From an uncultured Clostridia bacterium (GTDB lineage Bacteria; Bacillota; Clostridia; Oscillospirales; Acutalibacteraceae): a stretch of DNA of 64,000 nt. The position numbers were made by a program, and so were the translations under genes. Positions 1 to 9,421 of this stretch are shown piece after piece (position 1 is the first letter of the stretch; every line of letters starts with the position of its first letter). The stretch lies in the NCBI GenBank assembly GCA_944380725.1, contig CALWIK010000002.1:1-64000 (forward strand). The letters run 5' to 3'. Below the pieces are notes generated by a model. It did no database searches. It was given only the letters and a program-made list of their open reading frames with translations, and was not told where the DNA came from.

Positions 1-31
1 CTCCCGGTATATCGTAAACTTCTTTTATTTT

Positions 32-802
32 TCACTGCTTATAGGGTCTGAACCGCGCCGTCTGCGGGTCGGACACATCGATGACCCCGCGTTCTTCGGG
101 ACCCAGATCCGCAATGCAGACGCCAAGAAAACGCACCTTTTTCTCAAGCTCTTCCACCGTGCCCAGCTGCACTGTAAACCGGCCGGCATACGAAAGCTCG
201 ATTTCAAATATCTGATCCAGGTTGATTTCTTTGATCTCATCCAGTATATCATTTATTTGCGCGGTATTCAATATGGTTTGCAGCGGTTTTTGTTTTTCGG
301 GCTGGGTAAAATTGGCGGTTTTTCCAACCTCAGGTTCGTCCAGTTCAACCCCCGTGACCAGGCAGTAGCCGGCCGCGCCCGCCTTATCGGTCAATTCGAG
401 CAGTTTACAGTCCGCATCGATGATATAGCAGCCCTCTGCCGTCTCAATCGCCGCGGCCGGGACGCACTCGGTTATCGTAATTTCTATTTCGTCCGGCAGG
501 CGGCGGCGCATGACGATCTCGTCCAGATAGGGACATGCGGCAAAGATACGGCTGATGGCGGCGAACTTGTTGAGCATGAACATGTTCTGCCCCGGCTCGA
601 TGCCCGACGCTGCGGCGATCTCGTCGCGGGTGTAGCGGCTGTCGCCGATCACGGTGACGGTGCGCACCTTGAAAAAAATCGTCATGGCCGCCAGCACGGC
701 CGCCAGAATCAGCACGATGCACAAAAGCGTCACAAAGACGCCCGACCCGCGCCGCCGGCGGCGGCGCCTGCTATTTCGCTTTCGTGCGGCGCTTCTGCTC
801 AT
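32..802 (-). CDS. ftsQ: Cell division protein FtsQ/DivIB
   Basis: Bitopic membrane protein of the divisome that links FtsL/DivIC to septal wall synthesis. The 256-residue protein has a very basic cytoplasmic start (an Arg/Lys block at residues 7-18), one membrane segment at about 21-44, then an extracellular POTRA domain (about 46-115) and a beta domain. This order and length fit FtsQ/DivIB. The ATG at 802 follows a purine-rich AAGAA stretch. It is the last gene of the division and wall cluster, 9 bp after murA, so it is probably co-transcribed from the mraZ promoter. The stop lies 31 bp from the window edge and ftsZ is not reached. Identification rests on architecture and position, as the family is poorly conserved in sequence. 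Confidence 0.9.
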   Translation of the reverse strand: MSRSAARKRNSRRRRRRRGSGVFVTLLCIVLILAAVLAAMTIFFKVRTVTVIGDSRYTRDEIAAASGIEPGQNMFMLNKFAAISRIFAACPYLDEIVMRRRLPDEIEITITECVPAAAIETAEGCYIIDADCKLLELTDKAGAAGYCLVTGVELDEPEVGKTANFTQPEKQKPLQTILNTAQINDILDEIKEINLDQIFEIELSYAGRFTVQLGTVEELEKKVRFLGVCIADLGPEERGVIDVSDPQTARFRPYKQ

Positions 803-811
803 AATTTTTCT

Positions 812-2083
812 TCATTCCTGTATCTTGTCAGTCTGTTCCCGCCGGACGTCAGCCCCCAGGGCCGACAAAACTGTCTCCATGCGCTCGTAGCCGCGATCGA
901 TATGATGAATCCCGCCGACACTGCTTTCACCCTGCGCGCTCAGCGCAGCGATAACCAGTGCGGCCCCGCCCCGCAGATCGGTGGCCTGGACAGAAGCCCC
1001 GTGCAGCGGCGCGCCGCCGTCCACAACGGCCACGCGTCCCGACACCCGGATGCGCGCGCCCATGCGCGCCAGTTCGCCGACGTGCCGGTAGCGGTTTTCA
1101 AAAATGTTTTCGACGAAAATGGTAACGCCCCGGGCCGTGCAGGCCACTGCCATCATCTGCGCCTGCGCGTCGGTAGGAAAACCAGGGTACGGCATGGTGC
1201 GCACCGGCGGCAGAGCCCGCAGCGGACGGTCTGCGCGCAGACGGATGCTGCGTCCGGCAACGCTGATTTCACACCCGGCCTCGCCCAGCGCGCTTGTGAC
1301 GGTGCCGACATGTTCTGGTTCACATTCGCGCAGGGTGACGTCGCCGCCGCAGGCGGCTGCGGCGCACAGATAGGTCGCCGCCTCGATGCGGTCAGGCATG
1401 ATCCGATGCTCGGTGTCGCGGCGCGTATTGCCGCCGACGACGGCGATTTCCGACCCGCCGGCGCCCGTGATATTGGCCCCCGTCTTGCGCAGGAATTCCT
1501 GCAAATCGACGATTTCCGGCTCGCGCGCGGCGTTGATGATCCGAGTGACGCCGGCGCACGCCGTGGCGGCCAGCATGGCGTTTTCCGTCGCGCCCACGCT
1601 GGGGAAGGACAGCAGGATGTCGCGGCCTTCCATCTTTCCCGCTTCGCACAGGATTTCTGCGCCGCGCTCTTCGATGTGCACGCCCAGCCGCCGCAGCGCG
1701 TCCAGGTGCAGGTCGATGGGGCGCGGCCCCAGCTCGCACCCGCCGGGCGCCGTCAGACGGGCGCGCCCGCAGCGCGCGATAACCGGCCCCAGAAAAATGA
1801 CCGACGATCGCATCTCGCGCATCAGGCTGTCGGGCACGTCCCACCGCTCGATGACCGAAGAATCGACGATGACGGTCCGCCCTTCACGCGTGACCTTGCA
1901 GCCCAGGTGCCTCAAAATCCGGATAGCCGACTGCACGTCGCGCAGGTCCGGGCAGTTATGTAAAACATTGCGGCCCGCGTTGACCACGGTGGCCGCCAGA
2001 ATCGGCAGAACGCTGTTTTTCGCGCCGTTGACCGCGACGGTGCCGGCGAGCGGCCGTCCGCCGTTGATAACGAACATACTCAT
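812..2083 (-). CDS. murA: UDP-N-acetylglucosamine 1-carboxyvinyltransferase MurA
   Basis: Catalyses the first committed step of peptidoglycan synthesis in the cytoplasm, transferring enolpyruvate from PEP to UDP-GlcNAc. The protein has the EPT fold sequence pattern: the N-terminal NGAKNS motif with Lys22 and Asn23, and the catalytic loop APGGCELG with Cys116. The Cys form is the fosfomycin-sensitive type. I chose the ATG at 2083 (423 aa) because AGGAG lies seven bases upstream; a longer frame to 2152 would add a 23-residue basic extension not expected in the family. It sits between murG and ftsQ, a placement known from Clostridia. A 115-bp gap separates it from murG, in which I see no gene. 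Confidence 0.96.
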   Translation of the reverse strand: MSMFVINGGRPLAGTVAVNGAKNSVLPILAATVVNAGRNVLHNCPDLRDVQSAIRILRHLGCKVTREGRTVIVDSSVIERWDVPDSLMREMRSSVIFLGPVIARCGRARLTAPGGCELGPRPIDLHLDALRRLGVHIEERGAEILCEAGKMEGRDILLSFPSVGATENAMLAATACAGVTRIINAAREPEIVDLQEFLRKTGANITGAGGSEIAVVGGNTRRDTEHRIMPDRIEAATYLCAAAACGGDVTLRECEPEHVGTVTSALGEAGCEISVAGRSIRLRADRPLRALPPVRTMPYPGFPTDAQAQMMAVACTARGVTIFVENIFENRYRHVGELARMGARIRVSGRVAVVDGGAPLHGASVQATDLRGGAALVIAALSAQGESSVGGIHHIDRGYERMETVLSALGADVRREQTDKIQE

Positions 2084-2198
2084 GCTGCTTCTCCTCTCGC
2101 GCGGATACGGGAAACGGGGCCTTTTCCCGGCTTTCCGCCCCCTTTGTCTCACGCCATACTATGCCGTGTGGCAGCGAGAGGTGATTGTCGCGCTTTTT

Positions 2199-3305
2199 CT
2201 ATAAAATGCCCTTGACTGCGTCATAGATGCGCCGCAGCGCATCGGGACGCGCGCGTTTTGCCGCGCATCTGCCCATCTGCCTGAGCCGTTCCGGGTCGCG
2301 CAGCAGGCTTTGCGCCGTCTCGTACAGCTTGTCGCCGGTACATTCCGGTTCGGTCATGACGACGGCCGCCCCCGCCCGTTCGAGCAGGCGGGCATTTTTT
2401 TCCTGGTGGTTGCCCGTCACATAAGGGGACGGTACAATGATGGACGGCAGGCCGGCGCAGCAGACTTCGGCCAATGTGCTCGCCCCGGCGCGGCAGATGA
2501 TCAGGTCAGCCTGCGCCATGGCCTTATCCATTTCAAAAATATATTCGCGCAGGTCGACGTTGCCGGCCTGCTCCAGGTCACAGCCCTTTTGACGGATTTC
2601 TCCGGGCATCCACTGAAAATTGCTGGAGCCCGCCGCGTGCAGCAGGTTGAACTCGCCTTCGCGCGCCGTGCGCACGATAAAGTCGACCATTTTTTTGTTC
2701 ATGTACAGCGCGCCCACCGACCCCCAGAACGACAGGATCATCGGACGTCTGTGCGCGAAAATCGGGGGATATTCCCGTTCGCGGCAGCGCACGATTTCTT
2801 CGCGCACCGGGCTGCCGGTAAAGACAATGCGCTTGGCGCGGATCTGCGAAGCAGTCTCTTCAAATCCGAGCATGACGCAGTCGGCGCGGTGGCTCAGCCG
2901 CCGCACAACCATGCCGGGCGCGGCGTTGACTTCGAGCAGCGCCGTTTTGACGCCGAGCTGCTGGGCCGCCGCCACCATCGGGTAACTGGCGTAGCCGCCC
3001 GTACCGATCACGACGTCGGGCCGTACCTTTTTCAGGATTTTTTTTGCTTCGCGGACCGCCGCAACGGCATTCTGCCCCGCCCGCACATTCTGCCGCAGGC
3101 CGGACAGGTTCAGGCTGCGCGACAGCCCCGTCAGCGGAAAGGCGAACAGCTCGTATCCGGCGCGGCCGACCAGCTTTTCTTCAATGCCTCCCTTTGCGCC
3201 CGAAAACCAAATCTGGCAGTCTTCCTGCTTTTTGAAGTAGTCGGCCGCGGCCAAAGCCGGGTTGACGTGCCCCGCCGTGCCGCCGCCGCAGAAAATCACT
3301 TTCAT
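2199..3305 (-). CDS. murG: Lipid II synthase MurG
   Basis: Membrane-associated GT28 glycosyltransferase that adds GlcNAc from UDP-GlcNAc to lipid I, giving lipid II. The 368-residue protein opens with the glycine loop GGGTAGHVNPA (residues 7-17), the acceptor-side signature of MurG. The C-terminal half contains ICRAGASTLAE and a PYVTGNHQEKNA segment, typical of the donor site. The ATG at 3305 has AGGTG upstream. It lies 8 bp from ftsW, so the two are presumably translated from one message. Length and motifs are normal. Confidence 0.97.
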   Translation of the reverse strand: MKVIFCGGGTAGHVNPALAAADYFKKQEDCQIWFSGAKGGIEEKLVGRAGYELFAFPLTGLSRSLNLSGLRQNVRAGQNAVAAVREAKKILKKVRPDVVIGTGGYASYPMVAAAQQLGVKTALLEVNAAPGMVVRRLSHRADCVMLGFEETASQIRAKRIVFTGSPVREEIVRCREREYPPIFAHRRPMILSFWGSVGALYMNKKMVDFIVRTAREGEFNLLHAAGSSNFQWMPGEIRQKGCDLEQAGNVDLREYIFEMDKAMAQADLIICRAGASTLAEVCCAGLPSIIVPSPYVTGNHQEKNARLLERAGAAVVMTEPECTGDKLYETAQSLLRDPERLRQMGRCAAKRARPDALRRIYDAVKGIL

Positions 3306-3313
3306 TTTTTCAC

Positions 3314-4597
3314 CTATCCTTGTCTGGGAGCCGGTATCCTGCGGGATACCGACAAAACGATCCCCACTTCAGCCAGCAGCATCATAAGCGACGTGCCGCC
3401 GTAGCTGAAAAAGGGCAGCGACGCGCCGGTGACCGGGGCGAGCCCGGTGACGACAAACAGGTTAAAAATGGTTTGCAGCGCGATCTGCGTCGTCACGCCG
3501 GCAGCCAGCAGCGTGCCGAACTTATCGCCGGCTCGCATGGCGATATAGTACCCGCGCATGATCAGGGCGACAAAAAGCGCAATGACCAGCAGCGCGCCGA
3601 TAAGGCCCATTTCTTCGCACCAGACCGAAAAGATAAAGTCATTGGGCGCTTCGGGCAGCCAGAGCTGTTTCTGCCGGCTCTGCCCCAGCCCGACGCCCCA
3701 GATGCCGCCCGACCCGATCGCCAGGAAAGACTGGATGGCCTGGTACCCTTTGTCGCGCGGATCGACATAAGGGTCCAGCCAGACCTGTAAGCGGGCGCTT
3801 GAGTGGGCCATGGTCAGCATCAGGGTGACCAGGCCGACGGCGGCCGTTCCGCCGCCCAGCCCCAGCCAGAACAGGTTGGCCCCGCCGATGTACATCATGA
3901 CCGCGCCGATGCCGATGATGATGACAATGGCCGACCAGTGCGGCTGCGAATAAATGAGTCCGCACAGCACCCCGAGCATCAGTACATAAGGGACAATCCC
4001 GTAACGGAAGGTGTGCATTTTTTTCGTTCCGTAAATGGACATCATGCTGGCAAAGCACACGATGACGGCGAGCTTTGCAATCTCAGAGGGCTGGAACTCG
4101 GTAAATCCCAAGTTGATCCAGCGCGTCGCGTCGTTGTGCTCTACCCAGATGGGGCTCAGGAAAAAACGCGACGCCAGCAGCAATGCGCTGCCAACCATGG
4201 CCGGGATGGCAAGGTAGTGGAACTTGTGATAGTTCATTCGCGAAATAAAAACCATCGCGGCAAGACCGATAGCGGCGAATATCCCCTGGCGGATGATGTA
4301 ATGATAGGAATTGCCGCCCATACGGTAATAAGCGTCGGTATAGCTGGCCGAAAACAACGCCACCAGCCCGATGACCAGCAGCAGCAGAACCAGAACGGTA
4401 AAGGGCGCGTCGATGCCTGACAGCTTGGGCCGGGCATCCTGCTCGACCTCGCGCGTCGGCAGCTGCGACAGGTCGCGGGTCGGCATCATAATCGGTCCGT
4501 CCGGACGACGTGCGCGCTGTGCGCCTGCGGGCGCGCGCGGAGCCGGCTGCCGGTTTGACTTGTTCGTGTCGGTCACCTCCGTCCGGGAATTACGCAA
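3314..4597 (-). CDS. ftsW: Lipid II polymerase FtsW (SEDS family)
   Basis: Polytopic SEDS glycosyltransferase that polymerises lipid II at the septum with its partner class B PBP. The C-terminal signature GASLPFFSYGGTSL begins near residue 391, and about ten hydrophobic segments precede it. The start is uncertain. The longest frame begins with TTG at 4597, overlapping mraY by 8 bp without a clear ribosome site. A GTG at 4576 and the ATG pair within GPIMMPTRDL (residues 36-37) are alternatives. Any start leaves an unusually long Arg/Pro-rich cytoplasmic tail before the first membrane segment at about residue 66. SpoVE is a close homologue; position in the division cluster favours FtsW. Confidence 0.92.
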   Translation of the reverse strand: MRNSRTEVTDTNKSNRQPAPRAPAGAQRARRPDGPIMMPTRDLSQLPTREVEQDARPKLSGIDAPFTVLVLLLLVIGLVALFSASYTDAYYRMGGNSYHYIIRQGIFAAIGLAAMVFISRMNYHKFHYLAIPAMVGSALLLASRFFLSPIWVEHNDATRWINLGFTEFQPSEIAKLAVIVCFASMMSIYGTKKMHTFRYGIVPYVLMLGVLCGLIYSQPHWSAIVIIIGIGAVMMYIGGANLFWLGLGGGTAAVGLVTLMLTMAHSSARLQVWLDPYVDPRDKGYQAIQSFLAIGSGGIWGVGLGQSRQKQLWLPEAPNDFIFSVWCEEMGLIGALLVIALFVALIMRGYYIAMRAGDKFGTLLAAGVTTQIALQTIFNLFVVTGLAPVTGASLPFFSYGGTSLMMLLAEVGIVLSVSRRIPAPRQG

Positions 4598-5570
4598 AGA
4601 ACAGGGTCAGCGCACAGCAGACCGCCGTGACAGCTGTAAAAACAGCGACGATCTTCCGCTCGCTCCACCCGCATTTTTCAAAGTGGTGATGAATGGGCGC
4701 CATTTTAAAAATGCGCTTGCCGCCCGAAATTTTATAGTACGCCACCTGCAAAATGTCAGACAGCGTCTCAATGATATAAATCAGCCCCACAGGAACCAGA
4801 ATGAGCGGCATGTCATAGACAAAAGCCATGGCGCACACCGCGCCGCCGAGATACAGCGAACCGGTGTCGCCCATAAAAACGCGGGCGGGATAGCGGTTGT
4901 ACAGCAAAAACCCCAGAAGCCCGCCGAGCAGCGCGGCCGAAAACCCCGACGGCGCCGTCAGCCCCGCCCCGTAAAAGGCGGCGCAGAAATACAGCGCCAC
5001 AACGGCGGTCACCGACCCGCACAGGCCGTCGATACCGTCGGTCAGGTTGACGGCATTGACGGCGCCGACGATGACAAAAATGGAAAAGAGCAGGTAAACG
5101 CCCCACGGCAGATCGATCACAGCCCCCAGAAACGGCACCGTCAGGCGGTGCGTCAGATAGTCCTGGGTCCGCAAAACGGTCAAAAACAGGGCGGCCGCCG
5201 CGATTTGCAGCAGCAGCTTCTGCATGGCCGTCAGGCCCTTGTTGCGCTTCTTTTTGACCTTCGTATAGTCGTCGACAAAGCCGATGGCGCCGAAAACCAG
5301 GCTGAGGCCCAGCATATACAGCGGACGGGGGTCAGAAAACCCGTTCAAAAACATCACCGCGGCAACGGCGGCCCCCATGCCTGCGATAAAGATAAACCCG
5401 CCCATCGTCGGCGTGTTCTGCTTGTTCATGTGCCAGGTGGGGCCGTCTTCGAGAATCTTCTGGCCAAACTTGAGGCGGCGCAGGGTTTTGATAACGGCTG
5501 GCCCCGCGGCGGCTGCAACGGCAAACGCAGCACCGCACGCGGCCAGCATGACGGTCATCGAATTGTTCAC
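4590..5570 (-). CDS. mraY: Phospho-MurNAc-pentapeptide transferase MraY
   Basis: Integral membrane enzyme that makes lipid I from UDP-MurNAc-pentapeptide and undecaprenyl phosphate. The family's marks are present: TPTMGG near the N-terminus, the FVDDYTK aspartate motif, the NRYPARVFMGDTGS catalytic loop (from about residue 225), and the PIHHHFE histidine cluster near 292-298. The 326-residue length is normal. The start codon is GTG at 5570 behind a G-rich stretch; Met5 is an alternative. In many Clostridia murF precedes and murD follows mraY, but here murE is directly upstream and ftsW overlaps its end. Confidence 0.97.
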   Translation of the reverse strand: MNNSMTVMLAACGAAFAVAAAAGPAVIKTLRRLKFGQKILEDGPTWHMNKQNTPTMGGFIFIAGMGAAVAAVMFLNGFSDPRPLYMLGLSLVFGAIGFVDDYTKVKKKRNKGLTAMQKLLLQIAAAALFLTVLRTQDYLTHRLTVPFLGAVIDLPWGVYLLFSIFVIVGAVNAVNLTDGIDGLCGSVTAVVALYFCAAFYGAGLTAPSGFSAALLGGLLGFLLYNRYPARVFMGDTGSLYLGGAVCAMAFVYDMPLILVPVGLIYIIETLSDILQVAYYKISGGKRIFKMAPIHHHFEKCGWSERKIVAVFTAVTAVCCALTLFFA

Positions 5571-5605
5571 GTTGGTTTTCCCCCCGGTTGCAGGGCAGCG
5601 CCTGC

Positions 5606-7051
5606 TTACTTTCCCTCGAAATAGGCGGCGATTTCTTCGCGCTCGTCCAGATGCAGCTTGACGCCCCGGACTTCCTGATAGGTCTCGTGCCCCTTTCCCA
5701 TCAGCACGACGACGTCGCCGGGCTGCGCCAGGCTCAGGGCATAGCGGATGGCCTCGCGGCGGTCGACGACGACGTGTACTTCAGCCGGACAGCCCTCCAT
5801 GCCCGGCAGGATGTCGTCGATGATGCTCTGCGGGTCCTCGTCGCGCGGATTGTCGGTCGTGACGACGCAGACATCAGCCAAATCGCCGCCTGTCTTCCCC
5901 ATTATGGGGCGTTTGGTCTTGTCGCGGTTCCCGCCGCAGCCGAACAGGGCGATGACCCGGTTTTTGGCAAAGCCGCGCACCGCGCGCAGCACGTTTTCCA
6001 TCCCGTCAGGAGAATGTGCGTAATCAATAATAACGGTGTAATCAGTGTCCGTGGGGACGACTTCAATGCGGCCCCGGACGCCGTGCAGGCCGCGCATGGC
6101 CGCAACAACCTGCTGAAAATCAAAGCCGAGCGCCAGCCCGACGCCGACGGCGCACAGCGCGTTGTAGACCGAAAACATGCCGGGAATGGCCAGGCGGACA
6201 CGGCCGATATGGCCTGTCGTGACCGCTTCGAACTCGACGTGGTCGGCCAGGAGCCGGATGTTTTTCGCCACCAGGTCGGCATTATCCGATCGGGCTGAAT
6301 AGGTCTGGCAGGGGCACTGCGCCGCCTCGCGCATGACCGTGTGCCACGGGTCGTCGGCGTTGAGCACGGCGGCGCCGCAGCGGGTGAACAGCTTGCTTTT
6401 GGCCTGCGCATAGGCTTCCATCGTGCCGTGAAAGTCCAGGTGATCACGGGTCAGATTGGTAAAGGCTGCGGCAGCGAAATGCAGGCCGTAGACGCGGTCG
6501 AGCGCCAGGGAATGGGATGAGACTTCCATAACGGCCCATGTGCAACCGGCGTCCCGCATGGCGCCGAGCAGCCGGAATAACTCATAGGACTCAGGGGTCG
6601 TGCGCTCGGCGGGCAGCGCCTCGTCGCCGATCAGAACATGGTTCGTGCCGATCAGCCCGACCTTCTGGCCGGTGCACTGTTCGATCAGGCCCTTGAGCAG
6701 GTGGGTCGTCGTCGTCTTCCCGTTGGTGCCGGTGACGCCGACCAGTTTCATGTTCCGCGCCGGGTACCCGAAAAAGGTGTTGGACAGCGTCGCCAGCGCA
6801 CGGCGGCCGTCTGGCACGACGATATACGGTCCTTTGTCATCCGGCGGGGTTTCGACGACAGCGGCGGCACAGCCGGCCGCCAAGGCCTCGGGCACAAACC
6901 GGTGCCCGTCGGCCTGGTACCCGCGAATGGCGACAAAGACGCTGCCCGGCGCGGCGCGGCGCGAATCGCGGCAGATGCCGGTGATGTCGAGCCCGCCGTC
7001 ACACCCGATCAGGGTGTGGGGCGTATCCTTGAGCAGTTCTGACAGCTTCAT
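5606..7051 (-). CDS. murE: UDP-MurNAc-tripeptide synthetase MurE (meso-DAP type)
   Basis: Cytoplasmic ATP-dependent ligase that adds the third residue of the peptidoglycan stem peptide. The 481-residue protein has the Mur ligase ATP loop GTNGKTTT at 108-115 and the C-terminal motif DNPRDEDP starting at residue 400. The DNPR form is characteristic of meso-diaminopimelate-adding enzymes, so a DAP-type wall is inferred. The ATG at 7051 has GGAGG five bases upstream. It lies 21 bp downstream of the PBP gene, the usual order in Firmicutes. Confidence 0.97.
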   Translation of the reverse strand: MKLSELLKDTPHTLIGCDGGLDITGICRDSRRAAPGSVFVAIRGYQADGHRFVPEALAAGCAAAVVETPPDDKGPYIVVPDGRRALATLSNTFFGYPARNMKLVGVTGTNGKTTTTHLLKGLIEQCTGQKVGLIGTNHVLIGDEALPAERTTPESYELFRLLGAMRDAGCTWAVMEVSSHSLALDRVYGLHFAAAAFTNLTRDHLDFHGTMEAYAQAKSKLFTRCGAAVLNADDPWHTVMREAAQCPCQTYSARSDNADLVAKNIRLLADHVEFEAVTTGHIGRVRLAIPGMFSVYNALCAVGVGLALGFDFQQVVAAMRGLHGVRGRIEVVPTDTDYTVIIDYAHSPDGMENVLRAVRGFAKNRVIALFGCGGNRDKTKRPIMGKTGGDLADVCVVTTDNPRDEDPQSIIDDILPGMEGCPAEVHVVVDRREAIRYALSLAQPGDVVVLMGKGHETYQEVRGVKLHLDEREEIAAYFEGK

Positions 7052-7072
7052 GGGGCCTCCTTCCGGCGGATG

Positions 7073-9289
7073 CTACTCCGCCCGCTGGTCGAGGTCGCTG
7101 AAGTCGACCGTGACGACGGTGCCCACGGCCACCTTCTGCGATTCCTCCACGTCCTGTTTGATGGCGACGACATTGCCGCCGCTCGAGTTGACGGCGCCCG
7201 TCGCCCGGATATACAGGCCGAGATTGCTCAGCGTCCTGCGGGCGTTTTCAACCGTCATGCCGGTCAGATCGGGCACGGTGACCAGTTTATCGGGTTTTTC
7301 GCCGTCAGTGTACAAAATGACTTCGGCCTTGCTCGACACCACGGCGCCGGCCGCCGGGATCTGGTCGGTGATGGTCGCGCCGCTTCCTTCGATGCGGTAG
7401 TTAATGCCGTTCTGCTTGAGCGCCGATTCTGCCTGTGCGCGCTCGTACCCGACGACGCCGGGCACCGAGATGTCCTTCTGTTCGAGTTCTTCTTCGGTGT
7501 ACACCGGTTCGACCTCAAGATACGGCAAAACGTCTTCCATGATGCGGCGGATGACCGGCGCGACGGTGATGCCGCCGGTCACGGGGTAGACGTTGGGTTC
7601 GTCGAGCATGACAAGCACGGCGATCTGCGGATCGTCGGCCGGGGCAAAGGCGACAAAAGACGAAATACGCAGCCCCGTGACGCCGGTCGCCAGCTCTTTG
7701 GCCTTTTTTTCAGACGTACCGGTCTTGCCGGCCACGCGGTAACCCATGACATAGGCGTTTTTGCCCGTACCGACGGTAACGACCTGTTCGAGCATGTCGC
7801 ACAGCTGATCCGACGTTTCTTCGGAAATAACCTGGCGGACCTCAGTCCGGTCATGGCTTTCGATAATATTCCCTTCGCTGTCGATCACTTCTTTGACAAT
7901 GTAGGGCTCGAGCAGCGTACCGCCGTTGGCAACCGCCGAAACGGCGGTGATGAGCTGCAGCGGGGTGATGGAAAAGTTTTGGCCAAAAGCCGCGACCGCA
8001 AGGTCGGTCGGGCCCATGTTGTTAAAGTAAATGCCCTGCGCTTCGCCCGGCAGATCAATGCCGGTCTTTTGGCGCAGCCCAAATGCCTTAAAGTATTCGC
8101 TGAACGTCTCAATCCCCAGCGACTGCCCGATTTCGATAAAGGCGGGGTTGCACGAATTGCAGATGGCTTCCAGCAGGTTCTGCGAGCCGTGCCCGCCCGC
8201 CTTCCAGCAGCTGATGTTCCACTTGTCGACCTTTTTATAACCGGGGCAATAGTAGCGGCTGTCCAGCGACACCGCCTTTTCTTCAAGCGCCATGGCCATT
8301 GTCAGGATTTTAAAGGTCGATCCGGGGTCATAAGCGTCAGAAATGGCCTTGTTGCGCCACTGTTCGTTGAGGACTTCAGAGCGCTTGGCCGAACGCTCTT
8401 CCCCCGTCAGCGCGTCGACAGCCTCCTGATCCTCGGGGTCGACGATGGTGAACGGGTCATTGGGGTCAAAGTCCGGCTTGGTCGACATGGCCAGGATGCC
8501 GCCCGTATTGACGTCCATGACGATTCCCGCCACCTTGTTCTGGACATTGTTGTCGTAAAGCGCCATTTCAAGGTTTTTTTCAAGGTAGTGCTGAATGACC
8601 TCGTCAATGGTCAGCACCAGGCTGTTGCCGTCTTCGGCGTCGTAATACATTTCGTACGCAAAGGGCATTTCGTCGCCCGCCGCGTTAGTCGCCGTGATGA
8701 CGCGCCCCGGCGTGCCCGAAAGCTCTTCTTCGTAATAGGCTTCCAGCCCCGACAGGCCCTGCTGATCCGTTCCGACAAAGCCGAGCACATGGGACAGGAA
8801 ATTGCCAAAGGGATAATAGCGTGTCGAATCGGGCTCCATAAAAATGCAGTTCAGATCATTTTCGTTGATAAACGCGCGGATCTGGTCGGTGACCTCTTTT
8901 TCCACGCCTTTTTTGACCACCGCCCAGGATGCCTTTTCCTGCACCAGTTCGAGCACTTCTTCGTATTCCATATCGAGCAGCTCTGACAGCGTCTCGGCGA
9001 TGAGCAGGCCCTGTTCCTCGTCTTCGATTTTAGCCGCTTCCAGCGTGACCACTTCTGTTGCCGCACTGATGGCCAGGGGTTTCATGTTGGCGTCATAAAT
9101 GGTGCCGCGCACCGGTGTCAGCGTTTTATCCTTTGTCTGCTGCGACAGCGCCTGCTCCTGGTAAAAGTCAAACCGGACGACCTGCATATAGAACAGGCGC
9201 ACGGCGACACACACAAAGCATACCGCGCCCAGGACGGCCGCAGTGATAATCAGCCGCCTGATCATTTTATTGTCCGCTTTTCTCTGCAC
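7073..9289 (-). CDS. ftsI: Class B penicillin-binding protein with two PASTA domains (FtsI/SpoVD type)
   Basis: Septal D,D-transpeptidase that crosslinks peptidoglycan outside the membrane. I start it at the GTG at 9289 (738 aa) because GAGGTGAT lies just upstream; a frame extended to 9355 has no such site. With this numbering there is a membrane anchor at about 10-35, the catalytic STFK at 324-327, SCN at 379-381, and KTG at 522-524, followed by two PASTA repeats (about 607-668 and 670-735). PASTA domains suggest binding to wall fragments or lipid II. It could serve vegetative division or spore cortex synthesis, since SpoVD has the same layout; the cluster context favours division. A short reading frame ends inside its ribosome binding site. 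Confidence 0.94.
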   Translation of the reverse strand: MQRKADNKMIRRLIITAAVLGAVCFVCVAVRLFYMQVVRFDFYQEQALSQQTKDKTLTPVRGTIYDANMKPLAISAATEVVTLEAAKIEDEEQGLLIAETLSELLDMEYEEVLELVQEKASWAVVKKGVEKEVTDQIRAFINENDLNCIFMEPDSTRYYPFGNFLSHVLGFVGTDQQGLSGLEAYYEEELSGTPGRVITATNAAGDEMPFAYEMYYDAEDGNSLVLTIDEVIQHYLEKNLEMALYDNNVQNKVAGIVMDVNTGGILAMSTKPDFDPNDPFTIVDPEDQEAVDALTGEERSAKRSEVLNEQWRNKAISDAYDPGSTFKILTMAMALEEKAVSLDSRYYCPGYKKVDKWNISCWKAGGHGSQNLLEAICNSCNPAFIEIGQSLGIETFSEYFKAFGLRQKTGIDLPGEAQGIYFNNMGPTDLAVAAFGQNFSITPLQLITAVSAVANGGTLLEPYIVKEVIDSEGNIIESHDRTEVRQVISEETSDQLCDMLEQVVTVGTGKNAYVMGYRVAGKTGTSEKKAKELATGVTGLRISSFVAFAPADDPQIAVLVMLDEPNVYPVTGGITVAPVIRRIMEDVLPYLEVEPVYTEEELEQKDISVPGVVGYERAQAESALKQNGINYRIEGSGATITDQIPAAGAVVSSKAEVILYTDGEKPDKLVTVPDLTGMTVENARRTLSNLGLYIRATGAVNSSGGNVVAIKQDVEESQKVAVGTVVTVDFSDLDQRAE

Positions 9290-9293
9290 AATA

Positions 9294-9380
9294 TCACCTC
9301 GGGATACGCCAAACACCCGGCCCGCGGCAGCCGGGACACAAAACAGCCCCTTCAAAGAAACGGGAGTAAGAAATTTTCAT
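9294..9380 (-). CDS. Possible 28-codon upstream ORF before the PBP gene
   Basis: A short frame starts with ATG at 9380 behind a strong GGAGGAGTGAGGA site. It encodes 28 residues with two cysteines (CPGC) and no membrane segment. Its TGA stop is part of the GAGGTGAT ribosome site of the PBP gene at 9289, the geometry expected for translational coupling. A TATAAT at 9407-9412 just upstream might be an internal promoter, but I see no good -35. No homologue is recognised; it could be chance, although the strong ribosome site argues otherwise. Confidence 0.4.
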   Translation of the reverse strand: MKISYSRFFEGAVLCPGCRGPGVWRIPR

Positions 9381-9421
9381 TCCTCACTCCTCCGTCCGCT
9401 TAACTTATTATACTCTCTCCG

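Noticed and set aside
257..1963. Long plus-strand open frame of 568 codons
   Set aside because: Antisense shadow of ftsQ and murA in GC-rich DNA; His/Arg/Gly/Ala-rich, no motif, no ribosome site. Other long antisense frames left of 26 kb (for example 7070-8986) were dropped for the same reason.
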